From Methyloligella solikamskensis (GTDB taxonomy: Bacteria; Pseudomonadota; Alphaproteobacteria; Rhizobiales; Methyloligellaceae): a stretch of 64,000 bases of DNA. The stretch is taken from contig NZ_JBHTJO010000002.1 in assembly GCF_042676065.1 (NCBI RefSeq), forward strand, positions 62,001-126,000, given 5' to 3'. Below the pieces are notes generated by a model that saw only the letters and a program-made list of their open reading frames with translations, did no database searches and was not told the origin of the DNA. Every line of letters begins with the position of its first letter. Position 1 is the stretch's first letter. The position numbers were made by a program, and so were the translations under genes. This document shows, in pieces, positions 16,291 through 25,006 of the stretch.

Positions 16291-16725
16291 CTAGGACTTG
16301 CTCTCCTGATTGCTCAGGGAGCGCACAAGATCGACCACGCTTTTACGAACTTTGGGATCGGCGATTTTGACGAAGGCTCTGTTGAGCTCCAGGCCTTCAC
16401 GGCTGTTCAGGAACTCAAGGATGAAAGTCTCGGATTCGGCTTCCGCCATGCCCGTGGGCGCGGAACCGTCGAACTGCGGGGCTTCTTCAAAAAAGAACTG
16501 AACCGGGACGTCGAGAATTTTCGAAATCTGAAACAGGCGGCTTGCACCGATCCTGTTGACGCCCTTTTCGTATTTCTGAACTTGCTGAAAAGTAAGGCCC
16601 ATACTCTCGCCGAGACGCTCCTGGCTCATGCCCAGAAGCATCCGCCTAAGCCGCACGCGGCTACCCACATGCGCGTCGACAGGATTTGGCTTTTTGCCGG
16701 CCATTGGCTCACTCGTAACTGTCAT
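16291..16725 (-). CDS. Xre-family helix-turn-helix regulator
   Basis: A 144-residue DNA-binding protein with a Cro/C1-type helix-turn-helix at about residues 20-75 (MLLGMSQERLGESMGLTFQQ, then KYEKGVNRIGASRL). The C-terminal half is predicted helical and ends RSLSNQESKS. This protein type is conserved next to metK in many Rhizobiales; a related one in Brucella and Sinorhizobium affects stationary-phase or cell-envelope traits, but the targets here are unknown. ATG 16725 was chosen; MAGKKPNPVDAHVG at 16704 is an equally plausible start. It lies between lnt and metK. Confidence 0.88.
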   Translation of the reverse strand: MTVTSEPMAGKKPNPVDAHVGSRVRLRRMLLGMSQERLGESMGLTFQQVQKYEKGVNRIGASRLFQISKILDVPVQFFFEEAPQFDGSAPTGMAEAESETFILEFLNSREGLELNRAFVKIADPKVRKSVVDLVRSLSNQESKS

Positions 16726-16864
16726 GAAAAAGGGATACCTTACGTGGAACTCCATGCCGCCGCGCGCCGATATACAGGTTGTCAACAGGGGCGCATCGCG
16801 ACACCGAGGTGTCTTAAGGGCGGCATCAGATGGCGTCAAGCGTGCCAAAACCGCACGCGGGAGG

Positions 16865-18517
16865 CTATTCTAATTTATTGTTTAATTGAAACGTTCTCAT
16901 CCCGATGCAACCCATAACTGTAAGCAACCACAGGATAAATTCTATTGGTCTCTCGAAACGAGTGAAAAAGGTTGCGCCGAAATTTCCCGGGAGCGCTGCA
17001 TCCACAACGCCTTTTCTCTCCAGGCCAAGCTCGCCGAGAATTCGGCCCATCGGATCGACGACTGCAGAGATTCCCGTATTGGCTGCACGCACCAGTGGAA
17101 GGCCTTGCTCCACTGCCCGCACGCGCGCCTGGTGGAAGTGCTGATAGGGGCCCACGCTGCGGCCAAACCACGCATCGTTGGTGACGTTCAACATCCATTT
17201 CGCGCCACGTCCGCGTGCATTGACTTCATCGGGAAACAAAACTTCGTAGCAAATCAGCGGCATAAGCGTTGGGATTCCAGGCACGTTTAGCCGCCGCGGC
17301 CCCTCGCCGGTGGTGAAGCCGCCTCTGATTCCCGTGAGCTGCATGATTCCCAAGCGCTCCATGAAGTTCTGGAACGGCAGGAATTCGCCGAACGGCACCA
17401 AGTGAATCTTGTCGTAGGTATCGACGATCCGGCCCCCTTCGCTGACCGCAAGCAGACCATTATAGACCTTGCGGTAGGTGCCTTCCGGCGCCTCTTCGTA
17501 GACCATTCGAATCGAGCCCACGAGAAGGGCGCCCCCTTCGGGAAGCATCTCTCCGATGGCGGTCAGCGCTTCCGGCTCGTTCTCCAGGACCACCGGTATG
17601 GCCGTCTCCGGCCAGATCAAGACATCGATCTGATCGAGCCCGACGCCGTCCTTTTCCGTCTCGCTCAACTGGAGATAGTCGCGGAAGATCCGGTCGGCAT
17701 TTCCGGCCTTCCACTTCTCCGCCTGATCGATGCTGGCCTGAACGATCCGCAGCTTCGTGTCGGTCATTGGGACAGGCGTGGTGTCCAGTCGCCACGCGCC
17801 CCAGGTCACCCCGGCGCCCAGCAGAAGCAGGAGGCAAAGCGCCAGCGCGCCTGCGCTCCGTCGCCCCTGAAACGAGGAGCCGCCCGGCGCGAAGCAGGCG
17901 GCTGGCGCGGCGAAGAGCAGGGCGGCCAGCACCGTCAGGCCATAGACGCCGAACAGAGCAGCCATCTGCATCATCGGCAGGTTGGGGGTCAGGGCATAGC
18001 CGAGCAGGTTCCAGGGCTGGCCGGTGAAGAGATGGCCGCGGATGAACTCGAACAGGCCGAACCCGGCCGCCAACGCGAAGACGCGGCCCGCACCGCGGCT
18101 CCAAAGCAGCACCGCAAAGACCGTCGCGCCCACGAAATAGAGAGCCATCCAAGAGGCGAAGCCCGGCAGGATGAAGGGGATCAGCCAGCCGTGGCGCTCC
18201 GGCTCCACCAGGAAGGCTTCCGCCAGCCAGTAGAAATTGGCGAGGAAGAACCCGAACCCATAGAAGAAGCCGCCCGCGGCGGCCGAGCGGATGCGCCCGT
18301 TCCAGGTGGGATAGACGGCGTAGGAGCCGTCCAGCATCCAGACCAGGGCGCCGAAGGTGAAAAAGAGAGCAGGCCAGAGATCGTAGGGGGCAAAAGCCAG
18401 CGCGCCGATCGCGCCGGCAAGAGTGCCGAAGCCGGCCCGGCGCCAGCCGCGCAAATGGGCAACCCATCCGGCGGCCGCATCGAGACGTGCGAACGCCCCT
18501 GTCAGCCCGTGGGCCAT
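16865..18517 (-). CDS. lnt: apolipoprotein N-acyltransferase Lnt
   Basis: Inner membrane enzyme (550 aa) that adds the third acyl chain to the N-terminal cysteine of lipoproteins. Six or so membrane helices occupy residues 20-230, followed by a nitrilase-fold periplasmic domain with the Glu-Lys-Cys triad visible as IWPETAIP, YDKIHLVPFGEFLP and LICYEVLFPDE, and a final hydrophobic segment near the C-terminus. The start ATG 18517 (MAHGLTGAFARLD) gives a normal length. It lies 31 bases after corC, the same pairing as in E. coli and Rhizobiales. Confidence 0.95.
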   Translation of the reverse strand: MAHGLTGAFARLDAAAGWVAHLRGWRRAGFGTLAGAIGALAFAPYDLWPALFFTFGALVWMLDGSYAVYPTWNGRIRSAAAGGFFYGFGFFLANFYWLAEAFLVEPERHGWLIPFILPGFASWMALYFVGATVFAVLLWSRGAGRVFALAAGFGLFEFIRGHLFTGQPWNLLGYALTPNLPMMQMAALFGVYGLTVLAALLFAAPAACFAPGGSSFQGRRSAGALALCLLLLLGAGVTWGAWRLDTTPVPMTDTKLRIVQASIDQAEKWKAGNADRIFRDYLQLSETEKDGVGLDQIDVLIWPETAIPVVLENEPEALTAIGEMLPEGGALLVGSIRMVYEEAPEGTYRKVYNGLLAVSEGGRIVDTYDKIHLVPFGEFLPFQNFMERLGIMQLTGIRGGFTTGEGPRRLNVPGIPTLMPLICYEVLFPDEVNARGRGAKWMLNVTNDAWFGRSVGPYQHFHQARVRAVEQGLPLVRAANTGISAVVDPMGRILGELGLERKGVVDAALPGNFGATFFTRFERPIEFILWLLTVMGCIGMRTFQLNNKLE

Positions 18518-18548
18518 TACCGCCGGGATGAGAGAGTGAAAGCCACGG

Positions 18549-19520
18549 CTACTTCGCGCCGCTCGTCTCGGCCTCGCGGGCCGTCGCACGCTGCCGGCGA
18601 ATGCGGAGCTTCTTCACGCGCCGCGGGTCGGCCTCGAGAATCTCGAACTCGACGCCGCTCGGATGTTTCAGCAATTCCCCGCGCACGGGCACGCGCCCCG
18701 AAAGCGAAAAGACAAGCCCGCCCACCGTATCGACATCGTCGTCGTCATCTGGATCGACCAGAACCTGGCCGAGCCGGTCCTCAACGTCCTTCACCGGCGC
18801 GCGCGCATCGGCGATCAGCCCCGTGCGATCGGTGGTGATCAGCGGCTCTTCGTCCACGTCGTGCTCGTCCTCGATCTCGCCCACCACCTCTTCGATGAGG
18901 TCCTCGATGGAGACCAGCCCGTCCGTGCCGCCATATTCGTCGACCACCAGCGCCAGATGGACGCGCGTCGTCTGCATCTTCAGAAGAAGATCGAGCACCG
19001 ACTGGGATTTGGGCACGTAGAGAATGTCCCGGGTGATCTCGATATCGCCGAGGGACTTCTTCAAATCCACATGGCCGAGGCTGAGATTGTCGCCATTGGC
19101 ATTCTCCGCCTCTTCGGCGATCCAGGACATCAGATCGCGGATGTGGACGAGCCCCAGCGGCTCGTCGAGCGTGCCGCGGAAGACGGGCAGCCGCGAATGC
19201 TCCGCCTCGCGGAAGACTTTCAAAAGTTCGTCGATGGGGATCGAGCCCTCCACGGACACGATATCGGCCCGAGGCACCATCACGTCCTCGACTGTCAGCT
19301 TGCCGAAGCGGAGGATGTTGAGCAGCATCGTACGCTCAGGCGCGCTGAACGTGTCGCGCGCATCCTCGCTTCCGGACAAGGCATTCTCGATCAGCGAGCG
19401 AAGGTCGGGCTCCTCGCCAAGCCCCAGACGGGCCAGCACCCTGTCGAGCCAGGAGCCTTCTTCGGGAGATCGTTCTGTTTCGGGGGCCGGCTCTTGTTCC
19501 GGCAACGCAGCGTTACTCAT
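18549..19520 (-). CDS. corC: CorC/TlyC-type CBS-domain protein (hemolysin family)
   Basis: A 323-residue cytosolic protein with two CBS domains (about residues 80-205, starting VEDVMVPRADIVSVEG) and a C-terminal CorC_HlyC domain (about 225-310). It lacks the membrane DUF21 domain, so it is the short CorC/YbeX type. Homologues are linked to Co2+/Mg2+ homeostasis and, in E. coli, to ribosome maturation with YbeY. The gene overlaps ybeY by four bases and precedes lnt, the classic ybeZ-ybeY-ybeX-lnt order. Confidence 0.92.
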   Translation of the reverse strand: MSNAALPEQEPAPETERSPEEGSWLDRVLARLGLGEEPDLRSLIENALSGSEDARDTFSAPERTMLLNILRFGKLTVEDVMVPRADIVSVEGSIPIDELLKVFREAEHSRLPVFRGTLDEPLGLVHIRDLMSWIAEEAENANGDNLSLGHVDLKKSLGDIEITRDILYVPKSQSVLDLLLKMQTTRVHLALVVDEYGGTDGLVSIEDLIEEVVGEIEDEHDVDEEPLITTDRTGLIADARAPVKDVEDRLGQVLVDPDDDDDVDTVGGLVFSLSGRVPVRGELLKHPSGVEFEILEADPRRVKKLRIRRQRATAREAETSGAK

Positions 19521-20104
19521 CCTGCAATTCCAGCCTGCGCCAGAGGCTCCGTCTCACCGTAGGGATCGGCGATACCGAGCTGGCCCAGGATTTCGGTCTC
19601 CAATGATTCCATTTCTGTGGCTTGCGTCTCGTCCATATGGTCGAAGCCGAGAAGGTGCAGCACGCCGTGCACCACCAGATGGGTGACGTGATCTTGTGGC
19701 GGAATTTCGAGCGTGGCGGCTTCCCGTCCGACCGTGTCGAGACTGAGAATGACATCGCCCAGCGGCAGCGCATCTTCGAAGACGTCGCCAGCCATCATCT
19801 CGGCGGGAAAGGAAAGGACGTTTGTCGGCTTGTCCTGGCCGCGGAAGTCGCGGTTCAGAGCCTGCACGGCGGCATCATCGGTGAAGACGATCGCCACCTC
19901 GTGAGGCTTGGAATCCACATCCGGCGATCCGGCGCGGAAAGCGGCCCGGGCGGCCTCCTCGAGGCGCTCCTCGGCCAGCGCCCAACTCGCGGGCGGACGG
20001 GCGTGCCACATCAGCGAGACGCATAAATCCGTCTCGTCTCCGGCTTCCGGCTTCGGGACCGTCTCTCCCGAAGCCTCGGGTCTACTGGGAACGTCTTCAC
20101 TCAT
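19517..20104 (-). CDS. ybeY: endoribonuclease YbeY (16S rRNA maturation)
   Basis: Zinc-dependent endonuclease (195 aa) for 16S rRNA 3' end processing and ribosome quality control. The metal-binding HxxxHxxxxxH motif is present as HGVLHLLGFDH preceded by HLVV, and the family strand NVLSFPAE precedes it. About 35 N-terminal residues rich in Glu/Pro/Ser are extra compared with E. coli. It sits between phoH and corC, starting two bases after phoH ends; translational coupling is likely. Confidence 0.94.
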   Translation of the reverse strand: MSEDVPSRPEASGETVPKPEAGDETDLCVSLMWHARPPASWALAEERLEEAARAAFRAGSPDVDSKPHEVAIVFTDDAAVQALNRDFRGQDKPTNVLSFPAEMMAGDVFEDALPLGDVILSLDTVGREAATLEIPPQDHVTHLVVHGVLHLLGFDHMDETQATEMESLETEILGQLGIADPYGETEPLAQAGIAG

Positions 20105-20106
20105 TG

Positions 20107-21162
20107 TTATTCGCGGCTCTCACTCGACGCCGCTTCATACGCATCTACGATACGGGCCACAAGCTCCCGCCGGACCACATCCTGGGGTTTGAAGGCGATA
20201 TGGGAAATACCGTCGACACCGTCCAGGATCTTGATGGCCTCTGTAAGGCCCGAATCCTTGCCATATGGCAAATCCACCTGGGTCGGATCGCCTGTGACGA
20301 TCATCTTGCTGCCTTCGCCCAGGCGCGTCAGGAACATCTTCATCTGCACCGGGGTGCAGTTCTGCGCCTCGTCCAGGATGACCATGGCGTTGGAAAGAGT
20401 CCGCCCGCGCATGAAGGCGAGCGGTGCGATCTCGATAGCGCCCGTAGAAAGCCCGCGCTCGACCCGCTCCGGCGGCAGCACGTCGTAGAGCGCGTCGTAA
20501 AGCGGGCGCAGGTAAGGATCGACCTTCTCCCGCATGTCGCCCGGCAGGAAGCCGAGCCGCTCGCCCGCCTCGACGGCCGGTCGGGACAGGATGATGCGAT
20601 CGCAGCGCCCGCTTTCGAGCGCGGCGGCCGCGAAAACCACGGCGAGATAGGTCTTGCCGGTGCCGGCTGGACCGGAGGCGAACACCAGATCGTGCCGCTC
20701 CAACGCCGAGATATAGGTGGATTGTGCAGGCGTGCGCGCGGTCACCAGACGTTTGCGGGTGCGGATCTGCTGGGCCTCGGCGCCCTTCGGCGCATCCGCC
20801 GGCTGGTCCGGTCCCGGCTGCACATCCGCATGGCGGATGGAGCCCACGACCTCGCCGATGCCGATCACCTCGCCCTTGGCGAGCCGGCCATAGAGATCTT
20901 CGAGCACCGCCTTGGCGATCTCGCAGGCCTCTTCCGGCCCGCGCAACGAGACCACGGTCCCGTTCACCACCGCCTCGATTCCGAGGCGATCTTCCAAGAC
21001 GGCTAGATTTGCGTCGTAATCGCCGAGCAGATCGCGCATGAGCCTCGTGTCGTCGAAAAATACGACGAGCGGCTCTGTTTCGCCTTCGCGGTAGGCGGTC
21101 GCGCTGTCAGACGCGGGTTGTGGCGCCAAATTAGGTCTCTCGTCTCCGAGGTCTTTGTCCAA
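20107..21162 (-). CDS. phoH: PhoH-family ATPase (YbeZ)
   Basis: Cytosolic P-loop ATPase (about 351 aa) with Walker A GPAGTGKTYLAV near residue 165 and Walker B MVILDEAQNC near 255. The N-terminal 100 residues match the YbeZ KH-like region. PhoH/YbeZ interacts with YbeY and is thought to be an RNA helicase-like partner in rRNA maturation. The start is uncertain: TTG 21162 is used here, but an in-frame TTG at 21129 also has a purine-rich upstream stretch (GGAGACGAGAG). It is 12 bases after miaB and two before ybeY. Confidence 0.92.
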   Translation of the reverse strand: MDKDLGDERPNLAPQPASDSATAYREGETEPLVVFFDDTRLMRDLLGDYDANLAVLEDRLGIEAVVNGTVVSLRGPEEACEIAKAVLEDLYGRLAKGEVIGIGEVVGSIRHADVQPGPDQPADAPKGAEAQQIRTRKRLVTARTPAQSTYISALERHDLVFASGPAGTGKTYLAVVFAAAALESGRCDRIILSRPAVEAGERLGFLPGDMREKVDPYLRPLYDALYDVLPPERVERGLSTGAIEIAPLAFMRGRTLSNAMVILDEAQNCTPVQMKMFLTRLGEGSKMIVTGDPTQVDLPYGKDSGLTEAIKILDGVDGISHIAFKPQDVVRRELVARIVDAYEAASSESRE

Positions 21163-21174
21163 AGGGCCCGTTAT

Positions 21175-22566
21175 TCAAACGGTCGCTTGCACGGCGTCAT
21201 CCCATGCAAATCTGGAATTGATGACACCCGTAAGACTGTTCGGCCCCGCAGCGGTGATGTCAACCTCCACGATCTCTCCGAGCAGGCTTTCGGGGCCTTC
21301 GCTGTGTACAGCTTGGAGATATGGAGATCGTCCGGCGATTTGACCAGGTTTGCGGCCCTTTCTCTCGAAGAGAACCGGCACGGTGCGGCCCACCAGGGCC
21401 TGCTCGAATCGCTTCCGCTCCTCCTCGATCACCGCCTGGAGCACCTGAAGCCGCTCCTTTTTGGCTTCCTCTGGCACCTGATCCTCAAGGGTCGAGGCCG
21501 GTGTGCCGGGCCGTGCGCTGTATTTGAACGAGAAGGCCTGGGCAAAGCCGATCTCTTTCACCAGGGCGACAGTCTCCTCGAACTCGGCATCCGTCTCGCC
21601 GGGGAAGCCCACGATGATGTCCGTGGAAAGGGCGATATCCGGCCGGGCGGCGCGGATACGCCCGATCAGCTCGCGGTATTCCTCCGCCGTGTGCTTCCGG
21701 TTCATGGCCTTCAGCATGCGGTCGGCGCCCGCTTGGAAGGGCAGATGCAGGTAAGGCATCACCTTCGGTTCGTCGCCGTGGAGCGCGATCAGATCGTCCG
21801 CCATGTCCCGGGGATGGCTGGTCGTATAGCGCAGCCGCTCGATGCCCGGGATCTCCGCCAGGCGGCGCAGCAGATCGGCCAAAGACCAGTCTTTCCCGTC
21901 GAGTCCTTCGCCGTGATAGGCATTTACGTTCTGGCCCAGGAGGGTGATCTCCCGCACGCCCGCCTCGGCGAGACCTTCCGTCTCTTCCACAAGCTGGGCG
22001 ACCGGCCGCGAGAACTCCGCGCCGCGCGTATAAGGCACCACGCAGAAGGTGCAGAACTTATCGCAGCCCTCCTGCACCGTGACGAAGGCCGACGGCAGCG
22101 CCCGCTTCCTGCTCCGGGCCGGGAGGTGGTCGAACTTGTCTTCGGTGGGAAACTCCGTGGCGAGCACGCCTCTCGAGCCCTTCGCCTTGGCGATCAGATC
22201 GGGAAGCTGGTGATAGCTTTGGGGGCCGACCACGAGATCCACCACATTGGCCCGGCGCATGATCTCCGCGCCTTCGGCCTGGGCCACGCAGCCGGCGACC
22301 GCGACCATGGTCTCCTTGCCGCCTGTGGCGCGGGACTCCTTGGTCTTCCGCACGCGGCCGAGTTCCGAATAGACCTTTTCGGCCGCTTTCTCCCGGATAT
22401 GGCAGGTGTTCAGGATGACGAGGTCGGCGTCGTCCATCTCTTCCGTCAGGGCATAGCCCGCCGGCGCCAGCGTCTCCGCCATGCGTTCGGAATCGTAGAC
22501 ATTCATCTGGCAGCCGAACGTCTTCACGTGCAGCTTCAGGGTCTTGCTCGTCGGGCCGTCTGTCAT
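21175..22566 (-). CDS. miaB: tRNA-2-methylthio-N6-dimethylallyladenosine synthase MiaB
   Basis: Radical-SAM methylthiotransferase acting on i6A37 of tRNA (463 aa). The N-terminal cluster-binding domain has TFGCQMN, LNTCHIREKA and GCVAQAEG cysteines; the radical SAM motif is EGCDKFCTFCVVPYTRG near residue 170; a TRAM RNA-binding domain ends the protein. ATG 22566 is used; a TTG at 22587 would add seven residues. No good ribosome site precedes either. It starts the miaB-phoH-ybeY-corC-lnt group, as in E. coli and Rhizobiales. Confidence 0.95.
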   Translation of the reverse strand: MTDGPTSKTLKLHVKTFGCQMNVYDSERMAETLAPAGYALTEEMDDADLVILNTCHIREKAAEKVYSELGRVRKTKESRATGGKETMVAVAGCVAQAEGAEIMRRANVVDLVVGPQSYHQLPDLIAKAKGSRGVLATEFPTEDKFDHLPARSRKRALPSAFVTVQEGCDKFCTFCVVPYTRGAEFSRPVAQLVEETEGLAEAGVREITLLGQNVNAYHGEGLDGKDWSLADLLRRLAEIPGIERLRYTTSHPRDMADDLIALHGDEPKVMPYLHLPFQAGADRMLKAMNRKHTAEEYRELIGRIRAARPDIALSTDIIVGFPGETDAEFEETVALVKEIGFAQAFSFKYSARPGTPASTLEDQVPEEAKKERLQVLQAVIEEERKRFEQALVGRTVPVLFERKGRKPGQIAGRSPYLQAVHSEGPESLLGEIVEVDITAAGPNSLTGVINSRFAWDDAVQATV

Positions 22567-22606
22567 GGGGCGTTTGTTGGGCAGCAAGGCTTATGCGTCA
22601 AGGGGT

Positions 22607-22620
22607 CGATTGCGCAATCG
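22607..22620. repeat. 14-bp perfect palindrome between miaB and the DUF3008 gene
   Basis: CGATTGCGCAATCG reads the same on both strands. It lies about 40 bases before the miaB start and about 25 bases before the likely -35 of the divergent gene, a place suited to an operator. No known regulator consensus was recognised. Confidence 0.4.
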
Positions 22621-22643
22621 GACTGCGGCGAAAGCGTGAAGCC

Positions 22644-22669
22644 GGAAACTCGAAGCCTCCGCATTCGTT
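22644..22669 (+). promoter_or_regulatory. EcfG-type general stress promoter
   Basis: GGAAAC (22644-22649), a 16-base spacer and CGTT (22666-22669) approximate the alphaproteobacterial EcfG/RpoE2 consensus GGAAC-N16-17-CGTT with one mismatch. It stands 37 bases before the start of a DUF3008 gene, a family reported in this regulon in rhizobia. Confidence 0.55.
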
Positions 22670-22705
22670 TTCTCAAGCGTAGCTCAACTATGAGGAGGAA
22701 AGACC

Positions 22706-22894
22706 ATGCCGGCCAAATCGAAAGCGCAACAAGAAGCCGCTGGCGCGGCTTTGGCCGCCAAGCGCGGCGAGCGGAAGGTCAGCGAACTCCAGGGCGCCTC
22801 GAAGCAGATGTACGAGTCCATGTCCGAGAAGGAGCTCGACGAGATGGCCTCCACCAAGCGCAAGGGCAAGCCCGAGCACGTCGATAACTATTAG
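22706..22894 (+). CDS. DUF3008-family small protein
   Basis: A 62-residue basic/acidic protein with MPAKSKAQQEAAGAAL at the N-terminus, SELQGASKQMYESMSEKEL in the middle and a KGKPEHV end, the full DUF3008 pattern. The ribosome site GAGGAGG precedes the ATG. The function is unknown; the family is found across alphaproteobacteria and often appears in general stress and stationary-phase gene sets. The EcfG-like promoter just upstream agrees with that. It is a single-gene unit between divergent miaB and convergent pbpC. Confidence 0.88.
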   Translation: MPAKSKAQQEAAGAALAAKRGERKVSELQGASKQMYESMSEKELDEMASTKRKGKPEHVDNY

Positions 22895-22910
22895 GCGCCT
22901 GGACTAGAGA

Positions 22911-24974
22911 CTATTGTAGCCGGACGAGCACGCTGTCGGCGTGGCCCTGGGCGTCCGTTACCGTGACGCGGGTGAAGCCGGGCCCGTCAGGATCGAAGAA
23001 CAGCGTCTCCCCCGGTCGCCGGATGGACAGCGGTGCGCCGTTCACCAGCACCGTGAGCGGCGCCTTGCCGCCTGCGATCTTCACCGGCACCGGATCGAGC
23101 GCCCCATCCATTGAGGAGAGCGCCAGGCTCGACCCATCCGGCGGGAAAAGGATTTTCAGCTTCGGCGTCATGTCTGCCGCCGCGACCGGATCCGCGTTGA
23201 ATCGTTGGAGCGGCGGCGGCAGCGCGCCCGTGCTCGCGGTCAGCACGCCCTCCGGCGCTTTCGGTAGAGGGGCAGGCGCTTCTTCCAGCCGCGCGAACGC
23301 ATCGAACAGGATGGGCGCCGCCGTCACGCGGCCCACGATACCTGGCACCGGCGCGCCGTCGGGCCGTCCGGCCCAAACCCCGATCGTATATTTCCCGTCA
23401 TAGCCCACCGCCCAGGCATCCCGGTAGCCGTAGCTCGTGCCCGTCTTGAAGGCGATCCGTCCCGGCGCGGCACTTTCAGGCGGCGGCGCGTCTTTCAGGA
23501 TATTGCCGACATACCAGGCCGCGACCGGGGCAAGCAGCCGCCGCTCCGGAAGGCGCGGCGCATCCGCCCGCTCGACCATGGGCTGGACCGTGCCCAGCCG
23601 GGCGAGCCCACTGAAGCCCTGGGTCAGGTCTTCCAGGGTGACGCCCACACCACCCAGCCCGAGCGCCAGGCCGGGATTCTCGTGCTTGGGCAGGATGAGA
23701 TGCGTCCCCGCCCCGCCGAGGCGCGAGACGAGCCGCTCCGGCCCCACCGCCTCCAGCACCGAGATGGTCGGTACGTTCAGGGAGAGCTGCAGGGCACGGC
23801 GGACCGTCACCGTGCCCTGATAATGCATGTCGAAATTCTCAGGCGCATACGCGCCGAAGCGGACCGGCCTATCCTGGATCAGGGTGGAGGGATGGATGCG
23901 TCCGTCCTCGAACCCCATCCCATAGATGAAAGGCTTCAGCGTCGAGCCGGGCGAGCGGACCGCCCGGGTCAGGTCCACTTGGCCGGCGCGGCGTTTATTG
24001 AAATAATCCGGTGTCGCCACCCGCGCCCGAACCTCGCCGGTCGCATTGTCGAGCATGAGAATAGCGACCGAAGCGTCCGGTCCGATCCTGTCTGCTCCCA
24101 TCTTGGCCAGGGCCTCGAGGCGGGCCTGGAAGCTCCGCTCCAGGGTGAGTTGATGAATGCGCTTTTCCGGTGCCGCGGCCATGGCGTCATCCGCCGCATG
24201 GGGCGCTAGCATGGGCATGGGATGCCGCCCTTGCGGCACCTTCTCCGCCTTCGCCCGGACGATCTCGCGATCGGCGAAGATGCCCGTCTCGGCGATCCGA
24301 TCGAGCACCCGGTCGCGGGATTCCTTTGCGGCCTTCGGCGCCCGGTCTGGCCGGCGCATCTCCGGCGATTGGGGTAGGGCCACCAGCAGGGCCGCTTGGC
24401 CCAAGGAAAGCCGCCGCGGCTCCTTACCGAAATAGGCGAGGGAGGCGGCGCGCAATCCCTCCAGATTGCCGCCATACGGCGCGAGGGTCAGGTAGCGGGT
24501 GAGGATCTGTTCCTTGCTCAGCCGACGCTCGATCTGGAGCGCCCGGTAGACCTGGCGGATCTTTGCGCCGAGAGACCGCTCGTCTCGCGGCTCAAGCAAT
24601 CGCGCGAGCTGCATGGAGATGGTCGAGCCGCCCGAAACGATCCGCCCGTGGGTCGCAAGCTGGCCGGCAGCCCTCGCCATCGCCAGCACGTCCACCCCCT
24701 CATGGCGGAAGAAGCGCTTGTCCTCGTAGGCCAGCAGCGCGCTCAAGAAACGCGGATCGACGGACTTGGCCTCCGTCGGCAGCCGCCAGCGCCCTTCTTT
24801 CGTCGTGTAGGGGCGGAGCAGCGCGCCATGCCGGTCCACCACGATGGGCGAAAGCTCGATCTCTTCGCCCAGAGGCGGTGGCCCCAGCGAATCCTTCAGC
24901 CCGGTGGCGGCACCCGCCGCCACCGCGCCTGTGAACACCACGCCCAGCGCGAAGCCTATGAGTGGACGGCCCAT
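22911..24974 (-). CDS. pbpC: penicillin-binding protein 1C
   Basis: Bifunctional peptidoglycan synthase (687 aa) anchored by an N-terminal helix (LIGFALGVVFTGAVAAGA). The glycosyltransferase domain has YEDKRFFRHEGVD near residue 88 and GGSTISMQLARLL; the transpeptidase domain has the active serine in SPGSTLKPFIYG and the KTGTSYGYRDAW motif. A C-terminal BiPBP_C-type beta domain follows (from about 600). E. coli PBP1C is about 770 aa, so this one is somewhat short. It starts 32 bases after the alpha-2-macroglobulin gene and is almost certainly co-transcribed with it, a pairing conserved across proteobacteria. Confidence 0.94.
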   Translation of the reverse strand: MGRPLIGFALGVVFTGAVAAGAATGLKDSLGPPPLGEEIELSPIVVDRHGALLRPYTTKEGRWRLPTEAKSVDPRFLSALLAYEDKRFFRHEGVDVLAMARAAGQLATHGRIVSGGSTISMQLARLLEPRDERSLGAKIRQVYRALQIERRLSKEQILTRYLTLAPYGGNLEGLRAASLAYFGKEPRRLSLGQAALLVALPQSPEMRRPDRAPKAAKESRDRVLDRIAETGIFADREIVRAKAEKVPQGRHPMPMLAPHAADDAMAAAPEKRIHQLTLERSFQARLEALAKMGADRIGPDASVAILMLDNATGEVRARVATPDYFNKRRAGQVDLTRAVRSPGSTLKPFIYGMGFEDGRIHPSTLIQDRPVRFGAYAPENFDMHYQGTVTVRRALQLSLNVPTISVLEAVGPERLVSRLGGAGTHLILPKHENPGLALGLGGVGVTLEDLTQGFSGLARLGTVQPMVERADAPRLPERRLLAPVAAWYVGNILKDAPPPESAAPGRIAFKTGTSYGYRDAWAVGYDGKYTIGVWAGRPDGAPVPGIVGRVTAAPILFDAFARLEEAPAPLPKAPEGVLTASTGALPPPLQRFNADPVAAADMTPKLKILFPPDGSSLALSSMDGALDPVPVKIAGGKAPLTVLVNGAPLSIRRPGETLFFDPDGPGFTRVTVTDAQGHADSVLVRLQ

Positions 24975-25006
24975 GGCCTTGTCCTCATCTCGTCCTCACG
25001 TTGTTC

